From contig NZ_JPRN01000003.1 of the NCBI RefSeq assembly GCF_000737715.1, forward strand, positions 558,001-622,000: a stretch of DNA of 64,000 nucleotides, read 5' to 3'. The DNA is from Chryseobacterium sp. JM1 (lineage in GTDB: Bacteria; Bacteroidota; Bacteroidia; Flavobacteriales; Weeksellaceae). Position numbers and translations under genes: made by a program. Positions 9,083 through 19,025 of this stretch are shown here, one piece after another. The notes beneath the pieces were generated by a model that worked only from the letters and a program-made list of their open reading frames with translations, was not told the origin of the DNA and made no database searches. Positions within the stretch are counted from its first letter, which is position 1. Each line of letters opens with the position of its first letter.

Positions 9083-9102
9083 ACTCTTGTAAATTATTGA
9101 TA

Positions 9103-10212
9103 ATGAATTTTGAGCAAATCTATTTTCCAAACCCTAATTTCTTAAACCGCTATATTTCCCCTGAAAAATTATTTTCTTACCTACAGAACAATCTCAGCGG
9201 TTATATTAAGGAGATTGGAAGATCATATTTAGATAGACCTATTTACCAGTTAAGCATCGGAACAGGAACCATTAAAGTTCTTGCCTGGTCTCAAATGCAC
9301 GGAAATGAATCCAACGCCACTCACGCGATGCTGGATCTCCTGGAAACTTTGGATAAGGCTCCGGAAATGAAGGAAGATCTTTTAAGTAAGATCAGGCTGG
9401 ATTTTATTTTTATGCTGAATCCTGACGGATCTGAAAAATGGACGAGACTGAATGCAGCAGATATTGATCTGAACCGTGACTTTCACAACGAGTCCAGTAC
9501 GGAGATTAAATACCTTAAAAAAGCTGCTGCTTCCAATACTTACGATTATGCCTTAAATCTTCACGAGCAAAGAACGATTTTCACAACGGACGGGATACAT
9601 CCTGCTACACTTTCGTTTCTGGCACCTTCGGAAAATATAGAACGTACCGTGACGGAGAACAGGAAAAAATGTATGGCGGTTATAGGACAGATTTATGATC
9701 ATTTAAAAGAATTAATCCCGAATCAGATCGGAAGATATTCTGATGAGTTTTATCCGACTTCTACCGGAGACAATTTTATCAAAGCAGGGATGCCTACCAT
9801 TTTATTTGAAGGAGGACATTTCGCAGATGATTATCCAAGGAAGGGAACCAGAAAATATTATACGGTAGCCTTATATTATGCACTAAAAGGAATCAGTGAA
9901 CTAAACTCTGATATTGAAGGCTGGGAAAAGTACCTTGAAATTCCGGAAAATCAGGAAACCCATTACGACATTATTTACAGGAATGTCAAACTGAATACGG
10001 ATCATGAATGTATTTTGGATGTTGCAGTTCAGTACCGGGAGGTGATAGAGGAAGGAAAGGATGAGATATCTTTTGTACCTTTTGTCATGGAAGTGGGCGA
10101 CGTGAAAAATAGAAAAGGCTGGGTGGAAATAGACTGTACAGGAAAGAAATTTGTGGCATCAACTAAATATCCGAAACTGGATGCTGTGGCAGAATTTACG
10201 ATAGAAGACTAG
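9103..10212 (+). CDS. M14-family zinc carboxypeptidase-like protein
   Basis: A 369-residue cytoplasmic (no signal peptide) metallopeptidase of the M14 carboxypeptidase fold. The zinc ligands are visible: HGNE with His66 and Glu69, and His154 in LNLHEQ. The substrate-binding Asn-Arg pair is in DIDLNRDF, and the likely catalytic Glu236 is in TILFEGGHF. The C-terminal 70 residues form an extra beta domain. Substrates of this bacterial subgroup are not established; peptidoglycan peptides or modified amino acids are possible. The start at 9103 was chosen over an upstream extension because the promoter -7 box is at 9075. It is flanked by the operator-like region upstream and a shared terminator downstream. 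Confidence 0.8.
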   Translation: MNFEQIYFPNPNFLNRYISPEKLFSYLQNNLSGYIKEIGRSYLDRPIYQLSIGTGTIKVLAWSQMHGNESNATHAMLDLLETLDKAPEMKEDLLSKIRLDFIFMLNPDGSEKWTRLNAADIDLNRDFHNESSTEIKYLKKAAASNTYDYALNLHEQRTIFTTDGIHPATLSFLAPSENIERTVTENRKKCMAVIGQIYDHLKELIPNQIGRYSDEFYPTSTGDNFIKAGMPTILFEGGHFADDYPRKGTRKYYTVALYYALKGISELNSDIEGWEKYLEIPENQETHYDIIYRNVKLNTDHECILDVAVQYREVIEEGKDEISFVPFVMEVGDVKNRKGWVEIDCTGKKFVASTKYPKLDAVAEFTIED

Positions 10213-10236
10213 ACTCTTATTATATTTAAAATAAAA

Positions 10237-10268
10237 CATCCTCAGAAAATAGTATTTCCTGAGGACGT
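10237..10268. terminator. Hairpin between convergent genes
   Basis: Stem CCTCAG / CTGAGG (10240-10245, 10259-10264) extended by AAAT/TATT pairs. T-rich DNA follows on both strands, more strongly on the minus strand, so it may end both the M14 gene and the DUF4920 gene. Confidence 0.6.
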
Positions 10269-10288
10269 TATTTTATGATAGAACAAAA

Positions 10289-10804
10289 CTAGTTTACCAC
10301 TTTGATTCCATTGGCTACAAATCTGATCTCTTCTTTAGGAGTTTTGATAGCGTCAATTTCAGCCTGAGGTTTTTTAGCATCCTCAGCGTAGTGTTTCTGT
10401 TCGTCTATAGAAGTTACTTTTCTTTCTGCCGTTCCTTCAAGCACTACAGTTTTACCTTTTAAGGCAGTAGGTACGAAGAATGCATAATCTTTCATTTTCA
10501 CGAAAAACTGAGAATTATCTTCAGTCTGAATCGTTAGCCAGCATCCTTTTTTCTCGCATACATCAGTTACTTTTCCTTTCACTGCTACACCTTCCACTTT
10601 TTTGTTATCTTTTTTAAGCTTCTTGCTTAATTTATCTACGGTAATGGCTTTAGACTCGGACGTCGAAACAACTCCAGCTCCATAAGTATCACCTACAATA
10701 GCATTACCTTCCGGTGGTCCGAATTTTTTCTGTGATGTCTCCTGTGCAAAAGCTAAAGTGGAAACACTTACCGCTGCTGCAAATAATATAGCCTTGAATT
10801 TCAT
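10289..10804 (-). CDS. Exported DUF4920 protein
   Basis: A 171-residue periplasmic protein with a signal peptide (MKFKAILFAAAVSVSTLAFA, cleavage before Q). It matches DUF4920 proteins of Bacteroidota: a small OB-like beta domain with the conserved VCEKKGCWLTIQ segment (two Cys, possible metal or disulfide site), FVKMKDYAFFVP and LEGTAERK. Function unknown; the CxxKxCW motif recalls copper- or heme-related small domains, but that is only a resemblance. A TTG six codons upstream overlaps a TACTTTTG -7 box on the minus strand, so the ATG at 10804 is taken as start. Confidence 0.75.
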   Translation of the reverse strand: MKFKAILFAAAVSVSTLAFAQETSQKKFGPPEGNAIVGDTYGAGVVSTSESKAITVDKLSKKLKKDNKKVEGVAVKGKVTDVCEKKGCWLTIQTEDNSQFFVKMKDYAFFVPTALKGKTVVLEGTAERKVTSIDEQKHYAEDAKKPQAEIDAIKTPKEEIRFVANGIKVVN

Positions 10805-10923
10805 TTTTAATATTTTTTTCAAAAGTACTAATTAAAATTGAATATTAAATTGAGAAAAGGTTGATAAAAAACAGGTGGTGCAGTAAATTTTAAACAAATT
10901 CCAAAACGAAACACAGATTTGTT

Positions 10924-10931
10924 TATATTTG
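10924..10931 (+). promoter_or_regulatory. -7 promoter box (TATATTTG) for the amino-acid permease
   Basis: An exact TAnnTTTG 16 nt before the ATG at 10948. Confidence 0.6.
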
Positions 10932-10947
10932 ACACCTATACTTGACT

Positions 10948-12366
10948 ATGCAAAAAAAACTGAAACTTTGGGACGCCATTATGCTGGTAATGGGCTCTAT
11001 GATCGGAAGTGGGATCTTTATTGTTAGTGCTGATATGATGCGGAACCTGGGATCAGGTTACTGGCTGATTGTTGTTTGGGTGATCACTGGAGTGATGACG
11101 GTAGCAGCAGCTATCAGCTACGGAGAACTTTCGGCTCTGTTTCCAAAGGCAGGCGGACAATACACCTATCTTAAAGAGATTTTCGGCAAAAAGATGGGAT
11201 TCCTTTATGGTTGGGGCTTATTTACAGTGATCCAGACAGGAACTATTGCCGCTGTGGCAATGGCTTTCGGTAAATTTACTGCTTATCTCGTTCCTTCGTT
11301 AAATGATGCGGCACCTCTTTTCCAGAGCGGGGAATTTAAAATCACCTGGATACAGATTCTGGCAATAGCCGTTATTCTTTTACTGACTTATATTAACACA
11401 CGCGGTGTTGAGAGCGGAAAACTGCTTCAGAATGTGTTTACAGGTTCAAAAATCATAGCCTTATTGGGTTTGATTGCGGCAGGATTCATATTGGTGGATT
11501 TTTCCCATCTGGCTGAGAATTTCAGTTTAGGTTCGGATTCATTTAATAATCTTAAAAAAGACATCAGCGGTAATTTCCTTAAAGAAGGCTGGGAGCCTAT
11601 CGGGGGAATGACTTTACTCGGAGGAATTGCAGCAGCAATGGTAGGTTCTGTGTTCAGTTCTGTAGCCTGGGAAAGCGTAACTTTCGTTTCCGGAGAAGTA
11701 GAAAATCCGAAAAAGAATATTGTGAAATCAATGATCTACGGAACTTCTGCCGTTATGATCCTTTATATTGCAGTTAATTACGTTTACTTAAATGCTTTGG
11801 ATAGAGACAGTATTGCCTTTGCTACGAACGACAGGGTAGCGGTAGCCGCATCTCAGAATATTTTCGGAAGTGCGGGGACAGTTATTATTGCCGTTCTTGT
11901 GATGGTATCTACATTCGGTTGTAACAACGGACTGATCCTGGCAGGTGCAAGAGTATTTCAAACCATGGCCAAAGACGGAATGTTCTTCAACTCCGCTGAA
12001 AAGAATAATAAAAATGAAGTTCCTGAAAATGCTTTATGGATGCAGGGAGTATGGGCTTCCATATTATGCCTGAGCGGACAGTACGGAAATCTTTTGGACA
12101 TGATCTCTTTTGTGATCGTTTTATTCTACATGATTACCGTTTTCGGGGTTATTTATTTAAGATTTAAAAAACCGGAACTTGAAAGACCTTATAAAACATG
12201 GCTGTATCCTGTAACTCCAATTATCTATCTTCTGATCGGAACAGGCTTCTGTGTACTGCTTCTGATCTACAAACAACAATATACCTGGCCCGGATTTGTA
12301 ATGGTCCTGCTAGGACTTCCGGTATATTATTTCATTAACAGAAAAAAGACGGCAGATCAATCATAA
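10948..12366 (+). CDS. APC-family amino-acid permease
   Basis: A 472-residue inner-membrane transporter with about 12 hydrophobic helices. TM1 carries the APC substrate/sodium-site motif GSMIGSGIF (residues about 16-24), and TM2-3 carry SYGELSALFPKAGGQYTYLKE, typical of the LAT/APC branch. WESVTFVSGEVENPKKNI is the usual loop after TM6. Likely substrate: neutral amino acids, by exchange or proton symport; not specified by sequence. The frame also opens with a TTG two codons upstream (10942), but the ATG fits better. Monocistronic, with its own promoter and terminator. Confidence 0.85.
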   Translation: MQKKLKLWDAIMLVMGSMIGSGIFIVSADMMRNLGSGYWLIVVWVITGVMTVAAAISYGELSALFPKAGGQYTYLKEIFGKKMGFLYGWGLFTVIQTGTIAAVAMAFGKFTAYLVPSLNDAAPLFQSGEFKITWIQILAIAVILLLTYINTRGVESGKLLQNVFTGSKIIALLGLIAAGFILVDFSHLAENFSLGSDSFNNLKKDISGNFLKEGWEPIGGMTLLGGIAAAMVGSVFSSVAWESVTFVSGEVENPKKNIVKSMIYGTSAVMILYIAVNYVYLNALDRDSIAFATNDRVAVAASQNIFGSAGTVIIAVLVMVSTFGCNNGLILAGARVFQTMAKDGMFFNSAEKNNKNEVPENALWMQGVWASILCLSGQYGNLLDMISFVIVLFYMITVFGVIYLRFKKPELERPYKTWLYPVTPIIYLLIGTGFCVLLLIYKQQYTWPGFVMVLLGLPVYYFINRKKTADQS

Positions 12367-12390
12367 ATTTTAACCGTATAAACCCTATTT

Positions 12391-12422
12391 AAGGCTTCCG
12401 TAAAAACCCGGAAGCCTTTATT
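12391..12422 (+). terminator. Rho-independent terminator after the permease
   Basis: A perfect 10-bp stem, AAGGCTTCCG / CGGAAGCCTT, followed by TTTATTAT. Confidence 0.75.
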
Positions 12423-12529
12423 ATATGCGATATTTTTTGAGGTATTTTCCGATTTATTTCATGAAAATGTGTATTTTGGTAGCTCTTTTTAAGTAAACTA
12501 GACCATGAAGTAAAAATAAGAAGCTGACT

Positions 12530-12970
12530 ATGGATACACCAAATTACAGAATGCCTTTTGTACCTTCAACACTCATGACTGAAGGCGGAAGCATTGATAT
12601 CTGCGACATGGGCGAAAGCATTGCGCACAATATCATGCTGCTGATCACCACCAAAAAAGGCGAGAATAGATATGATGACAACTATGGAAACGACGTCTGG
12701 AACCTGGAATTCGACAATGGGGTTACCAGCGCCGTATGGGAAAGCGTTTTCATTAAGAGCCTGAGAAGGCAGATTCAGGAGTATGAACCCAGGATCGTAC
12801 AGGCGCAGGTTGATGCCCACATTCAATTTGTAGAACACAGCTACGATACCAAAGAACACACAGAAATCAAAAAGAAAGTAAGAATTGCCATCAATGCAAA
12901 AATGGAGGCAACGGGAGAGCGTTTCAGCTTTTCTACAGAATTATTTTTAAGTCCGATGTCTATTGACTAA
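12530..12970 (+). CDS. GPW/gp25 family protein, T6SSiii baseplate (TssE-like)
   Basis: A 146-residue homologue of the phage T4 gp25 baseplate wedge protein, the counterpart of TssE. The family pattern is visible: an N-terminal segment with SIDICDMGESIAHNI, then LLITTKKGENRYDDNYGNDVW (gp25 proteins have a LLTxxGER-type motif here) and a C-terminal beta region ending FSFSTELFLSP. In Bacteroidota this protein belongs to the T6SSiii contractile secretion machine, in the baseplate that starts sheath assembly. It is followed 25 nt later by TssF, confirming the context. The other T6SS genes (sheath, Hcp, VgrG, ClpV, membrane complex) are not in this window. Confidence 0.8.
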   Translation: MDTPNYRMPFVPSTLMTEGGSIDICDMGESIAHNIMLLITTKKGENRYDDNYGNDVWNLEFDNGVTSAVWESVFIKSLRRQIQEYEPRIVQAQVDAHIQFVEHSYDTKEHTEIKKKVRIAINAKMEATGERFSFSTELFLSPMSID

Positions 12971-12995
12971 ATGTTTTTAACTGCAAGAAAAATTT

Positions 12996-14879
12996 ATGAA
13001 CTTAGATCAAAATATATACTCCAAAGAATCTGTAAAGGCAAGAATGCTTCAGAACGCCACCAAAGTGTGGGGACTGAAAAGCCCGCAATCTCTGGACCCT
13101 TTTGTAAAACTACTGATAGACGCATTCAGTACGGAAGTCTTTAAAGCCAATAACGAGATTCAGACCGTAAACGCCCGTATCCTGGAGAAACTGGCCAAAC
13201 TTCTGACACCGTCCATTTATACCCATCCGATTCCGGCTCATGCGGTGGCCTTTACGCTGCCATATGATTCTTCGGAAGTATTGCTGGAACATACGGAATT
13301 CTTTTTCCGTAAGCAGATGACCTCTACGGTGAAATCAGAATCGGACAAACAGCTGAATATTCCTTTCACACCTGTAGGAAATGTACGGATTAATAAAGTA
13401 CAGACAGCGGTCATGTTTGTAGGGAATACCTGCTATAGCGTAGACGACAGACTTAATAAAATTCCGGTAGCAAGATTTCCGGGGAAACCCGAAGATTACA
13501 GAAAGATTACCATCGGAGTGGATGTAAGCAGATATGCGAGCGAGAATTTCCCTAAATATTTAAGCGTATTCTGCTCAAATCCGGCTTTTGAGCATATGGA
13601 TTTTGTGTACAAACTTCTTCCTTATATTACGGTAACGAGCAACGGAAACCCTTTATTTGTAAGAGAAGGGCTTAGCTATTTGAGCAATAATCAGCCTGAA
13701 GGATATGAGCAGATGTTCAGGGAGCAGTCTATCCGAAACAAGGCCATTGAAGATATTAAAAGTATTTACCGCCATAAATTCATAGAAATCACAGGACTTT
13801 CAAGCAGCCTTTTCTCAGAACCCGGAAAATTACCACAGAATCTGGATTTTCTGGATGGAAAAGAGGAAATCAGAAAACAGATCGGAGACAAGCGTTATTT
13901 GTGGCTTACTTTCGAGTTCCCGCCACAGTTTTCTGCTGAGATCCTGGATAACTTCTCATTTGTAATGAATGCATTCCCGGTTTACAACAGAGGCTGGAAA
14001 AAAACGGAATATAGTCTGGACATTATGGGGAACAATATTCCTCTGGTTACAGACGAAGGCGAGCATTTCCTTTATGTAGATGAGGTTCAGGACGGCGACG
14101 GAAGAAAATACACCGAAATTCCTTTTACGCCCGCAGATGATCTTAAAAAAGGGCTCTACACCGTAAGAAAAGGAGGAATGGAGCGCTTTACGAACAGAAA
14201 CGCGGTAGACATGATCGCCAATGTTTTGGAACTGACAAGAGATGAGATCGCTGCATTTTCACTTTTAAATAGGGATAATGTTAAAGGAGTCCTTAGTGAA
14301 ATGTCCGACAAAATGAAGACGATGGTGCAGAAGGTGAACAATGCCAAACGAAATATCAGACAGGAGCTGAACTACGTGATCATGGAGCCTGTAGAGAAAA
14401 CAGACCATACGTATGCTTCTTTCTGGGTGACACACTGTACTTTGGCCAATCATATGCGTCCTGGAACTGAACTTTCCAATCAGTTGAAATCACAAACCGT
14501 GGTACTTCTTACTGAAACCATTGGAGGGGCGGAAGAGCAAAAAGGAACAGACAGTATTCAGGCTTATAAATATGCTTTAACGACAAGGGATAAGATCATT
14601 TCTCTGGAAGACGTTAAAAACTACTGCAGAATGATCCTGAAAGATGAGGTGAAGGAAGTAAGGGTAAGAAGAGGAACCATGATCAGCAATCGTCCTAAAG
14701 AAGGTTTTGTAAGAACCGTTGAGGTAGAAATTATTCCGCAGAACTATTCTTTTTACGGAAGAGCATACTGGGAAAATATGGCCAATATCCTCAGAAACCA
14801 GATTATTTCAAAAGCAATTGACGGAATCGAGTATGTAGTGAAAATCAACAATGAAGACATCGACCTTGACGAAATATAA
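12996..14879 (+). CDS. T6SSiii baseplate subunit TssF-like
   Basis: A 627-residue cytoplasmic protein matching TssF of Bacteroidota T6SSiii. The N-terminus has the typical SKESVKARMLQNA, WGLKSPQSLDPFVKLLI and ARILEKLAKLLTPSIYTHPIPAHAV, in which TssF proteins align a wedge (gp6/gp53-like) domain. The C-terminus has TTRDKIISLEDVKNYC and VEIIPQNYSFYGRAYWEN, which are also family-like. TssF with TssE/gp25, TssG and TssK builds the baseplate under the membrane complex. No TssG follows here; the next gene is a lipoprotein. Length is normal for the family. Confidence 0.8.
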   Translation: MNLDQNIYSKESVKARMLQNATKVWGLKSPQSLDPFVKLLIDAFSTEVFKANNEIQTVNARILEKLAKLLTPSIYTHPIPAHAVAFTLPYDSSEVLLEHTEFFFRKQMTSTVKSESDKQLNIPFTPVGNVRINKVQTAVMFVGNTCYSVDDRLNKIPVARFPGKPEDYRKITIGVDVSRYASENFPKYLSVFCSNPAFEHMDFVYKLLPYITVTSNGNPLFVREGLSYLSNNQPEGYEQMFREQSIRNKAIEDIKSIYRHKFIEITGLSSSLFSEPGKLPQNLDFLDGKEEIRKQIGDKRYLWLTFEFPPQFSAEILDNFSFVMNAFPVYNRGWKKTEYSLDIMGNNIPLVTDEGEHFLYVDEVQDGDGRKYTEIPFTPADDLKKGLYTVRKGGMERFTNRNAVDMIANVLELTRDEIAAFSLLNRDNVKGVLSEMSDKMKTMVQKVNNAKRNIRQELNYVIMEPVEKTDHTYASFWVTHCTLANHMRPGTELSNQLKSQTVVLLTETIGGAEEQKGTDSIQAYKYALTTRDKIISLEDVKNYCRMILKDEVKEVRVRRGTMISNRPKEGFVRTVEVEIIPQNYSFYGRAYWENMANILRNQIISKAIDGIEYVVKINNEDIDLDEI

Positions 14880-14900
14880 CCAAACTTAAAATTATAACAT

Positions 14901-15833
14901 ATGAAAAAGATTATCGTACTTGCGATGGCCCTGACGTTTACATCGGTGAGTGTCATCAGCTGTAAAAAAGATGTCAGTAAACTGGGTAAATCTGTTTTGA
15001 ATCTTGGAGGGGCGGATGATGCCAATGCCATCATTGATTTTAACAACAACTTTCTGGAATCATATAAAAGTACATCGAGACATATCGAAAGTATCCTTAA
15101 ATATGCTGATGCCGCTGCTGCCAAAGCAAAAGGGGAGAACGTTATGATCATGCCTATTGTGATCAGCTCGATGGATTATTCATTCGGAAAAATCAAAGAG
15201 GTGCCTTCAGGATTTGGAAAAGACAAAGCAGCTATAGAGGCGGACTTTAATACTTACAAAGCTAAAAAGGAAAACATAGAGAAAAAGTTTGAAGAGCTTA
15301 AATCTTATATGACTTCTGAAGATTATAAAGATGATAAAGGAGCGAAAGCAGATGCCATAACAAAGGATATTGAAACCGAGGCGCAGGCTTTGTTTACTGC
15401 CGGAGAAAATGTGGTGGCCAAGATTAAACCGGGTACAGATGCTGCAGAAGAAGTAGTTCTGAAAGATCATCCTATGAAAGAGTACATCATTTCTTCTAAA
15501 AGTGTCATGAATTCTCTGGATTCCAATATTGATCTTCTGGACAAACAGTATACCGGAAAGTTCAACGAAGCGGAGGCTCAGAAAAAGTATGATGAGCTTG
15601 CCAAAACGGTTGATGCGAATTCCAAATTAGAATTTAATGTGAAAGATCCGCAGTATTCTTATAAAAAATCGCAGTTTGAAAGTTTCAATAAAACGGCTTC
15701 AGGCTTTTTGGATACCTACAGAAAACTAATTCGTGATGCGAAAGGAACAGGAAAAATTTCCGACAGTGATATCCAGCAGATCGATTCCTCTTACGAATCG
15801 GTATTGAATTCATACAATTCATTTGTAAAATAA
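14901..15833 (+). CDS. DUF3829-type lipoprotein downstream of T6SS genes
   Basis: A 310-residue lipoprotein with signal peptide and lipobox SVISC (Cys near residue 21). The mature part is helical, with many Lys/Glu/Asp, and resembles the YiiG-like DUF3829 family (a central LDSNIDLLDKQYTGKFNEAE and a terminal LDTYRKLIRDAK helix). It starts 21 nt after tssF and so is probably cotranscribed. Bacteroidota T6SS loci contain envelope lipoproteins, but whether this one is part of the machine is inference from position. Ends at a clear terminator. Confidence 0.7.
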   Translation: MKKIIVLAMALTFTSVSVISCKKDVSKLGKSVLNLGGADDANAIIDFNNNFLESYKSTSRHIESILKYADAAAAKAKGENVMIMPIVISSMDYSFGKIKEVPSGFGKDKAAIEADFNTYKAKKENIEKKFEELKSYMTSEDYKDDKGAKADAITKDIETEAQALFTAGENVVAKIKPGTDAAEEVVLKDHPMKEYIISSKSVMNSLDSNIDLLDKQYTGKFNEAEAQKKYDELAKTVDANSKLEFNVKDPQYSYKKSQFESFNKTASGFLDTYRKLIRDAKGTGKISDSDIQQIDSSYESVLNSYNSFVK

Positions 15834-15855
15834 AGAGCAAAATTGAACTTATAGA

Positions 15856-15887
15856 AAAAGACTGATACATGGTGTCAGTCTTTTTTG
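15856..15887 (+). terminator. Rho-independent terminator of the T6SS unit
   Basis: Stem AAAAGACTGATAC / GTGTCAGTCTTTT with one G-T pair, running into a T tract. The rest of the 352-bp gap (15834-16185) shows only the uvrA promoter near its end and no gene. Confidence 0.85.
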
Positions 15888-16142
15888 TTTTTATTGACAT
15901 TAGGAAGTCTCAACATGAGACTTTTAAAGAAAAACTTCATCGCGGTTTTTAAGGTAATTGTTAAAAATAAGCGTCTACTGCTAACTCCCAATCTTCCTCT
16001 TTCAGTTCCCTTAATTTTAATTTTCTTAACCGGAGCCTCGATTAAATGAGCCTAATTGATTCTGAGTACGACATCCTGAAAATTTAACTAAAATTAAACT
16101 CTAATAAAAACTTTCCGGTTCACACAATTCCATAAAATTCCG

Positions 16143-16150
16143 TAATTTTG
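16143..16150 (+). promoter_or_regulatory. -7 promoter box (TAATTTTG) for uvrA
   Basis: An exact TAnnTTTG 35 nt before the ATG at 16186. No clear -33 TTG is seen. No LexA-like operator was recognised. Confidence 0.55.
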
Positions 16151-16185
16151 CACATCGTGATTTTCAGGCAGAGTCACTTCAAATT

Positions 16186-19017
16186 ATGAGCAAATCGACA
16201 GAATATATAGAAGTTTACGGAGCACGTGAACACAACCTTAAAAATATTAATGTTAAGATCCCACGAAACGAGCTGGTAGTCATTACCGGGCTTTCCGGAA
16301 GCGGAAAATCTTCTTTGGCTTTTGATACGATCTTTGCCGAAGGACAGCGCCGTTATATCGAAACATTCTCAGCGTATGCCCGTCAGTTTTTAGGCGGTCT
16401 GGAGCGCCCTGACGTAGACAAGATCGAAGGACTTTCTCCGGTCATTGCCATCGAACAGAAAACAACTAATAAAAACCCACGTTCCACAGTAGGAACGGTT
16501 ACTGAGCTTTACGATTACCTGCGTCTTTTATATGCAAGGGTTTCTGATGCGTACTCTCTGTCTACAGGGAAAAGACTGGTAAGCTATACGGAAGATCAAA
16601 TCCTGGATACCATCAAAGAAAATTATAAAGGCGAAAAAATAATGCTGATGGCTCCTGTGGTACGTTCCAGAAAAGGACATTACCATGAACTTTTCGTGCA
16701 GATGGCGAAGAAAGGTTACGGTCAAGCAAGAATCGACGGTGAACTTCAGGATATTGAATACGATCTAAAGCTTGACCGTTATAAAACCCACGATATCGAC
16801 ATTGTCATTGACCGTTGGATCATCGGGGAAAATGCCTCTGAAACCAGAATGGAGAAATCCCTGCGCACCGCTATGGAAATGGGCGAGGGGATCATCGGAA
16901 TTCAGAAACTGGGAAGCACAGACATTGAATACTTCTCGAAAAACCTGATGGATGCCGAAACAGGTCATTCACTGGCGCTTCCGGAACCGAATACATTCTC
17001 TTTCAACTCCCCGAAAGGAAGCTGTCCTGATTGTAAAGGATTAGGAACCATAAAAAAGATCAATACAGATTATTTTATTGAGAATTCTAAACTTTCCATT
17101 AACCAGGGAGGATTATTACCGCTGGAAGATATTAAATCCAACAAATGGATCCTGTCCCAGATTAAAAATATCCTTGAGATCTTCGGATTGGGAATGGCAA
17201 CGCCCATGCAGGATATTCCTGAAGAGGCTCTGGATTATATCTACAACGGATGTCATAAAGAATTTAACAAAGACCTGAAATACGCAGGAATTACCAAAAA
17301 AATAAAAATAAGCTTTGATGGTCTGATCACTTTCATGGAAGAGATCATTGATGAAAGAGAATCTTACGAAGCAGTTCTGCTGGAAAGACACTTCACCACT
17401 GAAGAAACCTGCCCGTCATGCGGCGGAACCCGTCTTCAGCCGGCAAGTTTAAGTTTCAAAATCGATGGAATGAATATCGCTGAGGTGAATGCCTTAAGTT
17501 TATCCGATTTAAAAGAATGGTTATCGGATGTTAAGGATAAATTCTCTGAGAAAAATAAAATCATCGCCTTCGAGATTTTAAAAGAAATTGAAACAAGACT
17601 TCAGTTCCTTCTGGATGTAGGTTTGGATTATCTGAGCTTAAGCAGAAGCTCGAAAACACTTTCCGGAGGAGAATCTCAGAGGATCCGTCTTGCCACGCAG
17701 ATCGGTTCACAGCTTGTGAATGTATTGTATATTCTGGATGAACCGAGTATTGGACTTCACCAGAGAGATAATGAAAGACTGATCAGCTCATTAAAGAACC
17801 TTAGAGATATCGGAAACTCTGTGATTGTTGTAGAACATGACAAAGATATGATCCTGGAAGCCGATGAGGTACTGGATATCGGTCCGAGAGCCGGAAAATT
17901 CGGAGGAGAAATATTGTGGCAGGGAAAACCGAAAGACCTGTTAAAGGCAGATACCATTACGGCACAATACATCAACGGAAAACGAAAAATTGAAATTCCT
18001 GCAGAAAGAAGAGCCGGAAGCGGTAAAAATATTCTGTTAAAAGGGGCTACAGGAAATAACCTTAAAAATGTCACGCTTGATATTCCATTAGGAAAACTGG
18101 TGGTGGTAACGGGAATTTCAGGGAGCGGAAAATCTTCTCTGATCAACGGAACTTTGTACCCGATTCTTAATAAACATTTCTACAGAGCGGTTCAGGAACC
18201 TCTTCCGTACAAGAAGATCGAAGGACTGGATAATATCGATAAAATTGTAGATGTAGACCAGACGCCGATCGGAAGAACACCCCGTTCAAATCCGGCAACG
18301 TACACGGGAATGTTTACTGATATCAGAAATCTTTTTGCAGAACTTCCGGAGAGTAAGATCCGTGGGTATAAGCCGGGAAGATTCTCATTCAACGTAAAAG
18401 GCGGAAGATGCGAAACCTGTCAGGGCGGAGGATTGAAAGTGATTGAAATGAATTTCCTTCCGGACGTTTATGTTCACTGTGAAACCTGCAACGGAAAACG
18501 CTTCAACAGAGAAACGCTGGAAGTGCGTTATAAAGGAAAATCAATTTCCGATGTACTGGATATGACCATTGATGAAGCGGTAGACTTTTTCCAGCCGATT
18601 CCTAAGATTTTTGCTAAGGTGAAAACCCTTCAGGATGTGGGATTAGGATACATTACGCTTGGACAGCAGTCGACGACCCTTTCAGGAGGTGAAGCACAGC
18701 GTATCAAGCTGGCTACGGAACTTTCAAAAAGACAAACCGGAAATACACTTTATATTTTAGATGAACCTACCACCGGACTTCACTTTGAAGATGTAAAGAT
18801 CCTGATGGAAGCCATCAATCAGCTGGTAGAATTAGGAAACTCATTCATTATCATTGAACATAATATGGATGTGATCAAATTAGCCGACCATATTATCGAC
18901 GTAGGACCGGAAGGAGGAAAACACGGTGGACAAATAGTAGCTCAGGGAACTCCTGAAGAGATTGTAAAGTCTAAGAAGAGTTTAACCGGGAAGTTTTTGA
19001 AAAGAGAACTGGAATAA
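16186..19017 (+). CDS. uvrA: Excinuclease ABC subunit A
   Basis: A 943-residue UvrA, the damage-recognition ATPase of nucleotide excision repair, which works as a dimer with UvrB. Two ABC ATPase modules are complete: Walker [10 protein letters not shown] at 35-43 and GISGSGKSS near 641; signature [12 protein letters not shown] in the first and [12 protein letters not shown] in the second; Walker [14 protein letters not shown] and [13 protein letters not shown]. Zinc sites: CPDC at 280-283 with CPSC at 409-412, and CETC at 742-745 with CETC at 765-768. Length and order are standard. The small membrane-protein gene at 19026 follows after 8 nt. Confidence 0.97.
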   Translation: MSKSTEYIEVYGAREHNLKNINVKIPRNELVVITGLSGSGKSSLAFDTIFAEGQRRYIETFSAYARQFLGGLERPDVDKIEGLSPVIAIEQKTTNKNPRSTVGTVTELYDYLRLLYARVSDAYSLSTGKRLVSYTEDQILDTIKENYKGEKIMLMAPVVRSRKGHYHELFVQMAKKGYGQARIDGELQDIEYDLKLDRYKTHDIDIVIDRWIIGENASETRMEKSLRTAMEMGEGIIGIQKLGSTDIEYFSKNLMDAETGHSLALPEPNTFSFNSPKGSCPDCKGLGTIKKINTDYFIENSKLSINQGGLLPLEDIKSNKWILSQIKNILEIFGLGMATPMQDIPEEALDYIYNGCHKEFNKDLKYAGITKKIKISFDGLITFMEEIIDERESYEAVLLERHFTTEETCPSCGGTRLQPASLSFKIDGMNIAEVNALSLSDLKEWLSDVKDKFSEKNKIIAFEILKEIETRLQFLLDVGLDYLSLSRSSKTLSGGESQRIRLATQIGSQLVNVLYILDEPSIGLHQRDNERLISSLKNLRDIGNSVIVVEHDKDMILEADEVLDIGPRAGKFGGEILWQGKPKDLLKADTITAQYINGKRKIEIPAERRAGSGKNILLKGATGNNLKNVTLDIPLGKLVVVTGISGSGKSSLINGTLYPILNKHFYRAVQEPLPYKKIEGLDNIDKIVDVDQTPIGRTPRSNPATYTGMFTDIRNLFAELPESKIRGYKPGRFSFNVKGGRCETCQGGGLKVIEMNFLPDVYVHCETCNGKRFNRETLEVRYKGKSISDVLDMTIDEAVDFFQPIPKIFAKVKTLQDVGLGYITLGQQSTTLSGGEAQRIKLATELSKRQTGNTLYILDEPTTGLHFEDVKILMEAINQLVELGNSFIIIEHNMDVIKLADHIIDVGPEGGKHGGQIVAQGTPEEIVKSKKSLTGKFLKRELE

Positions 19018-19025
19018 GGACTTAT

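Larger units (their letters stand above)
8263..9102. promoter_or_regulatory. AT-rich gene-free region with an array of TTTACA/TGTAAA dyads
   Basis: No credible ORF occupies this 840-bp gap. It carries repeated TGTAAA/TTTACA words, some arranged as dyads: TTACAAATGTAA (8284-8295), TTACATAAGTAA (8319-8330), TTTACTAAAGTAAA (8424-8437), TTTACATTTGTA (8802-8813) and TTACAAATGTTAA (9037-9049). Single words occur near 8305, 8345, 8359, 8563, 8656, 8701 and 9088. One exact DnaA-box sequence, TTATCCACA, lies at 8996-9004. By rough estimate, one or two TGTAAA words would be expected by chance at this composition. An operator array for the adjacent XRE protein is the simplest reading. Confidence 0.5.

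Noticed and set aside
8263..9102. Chromosomal replication origin
   Set aside because: Only one exact and one near DnaA box, no switch in gene direction on either side, and no dnaA or other origin-linked genes; kept as a possible operator array instead.
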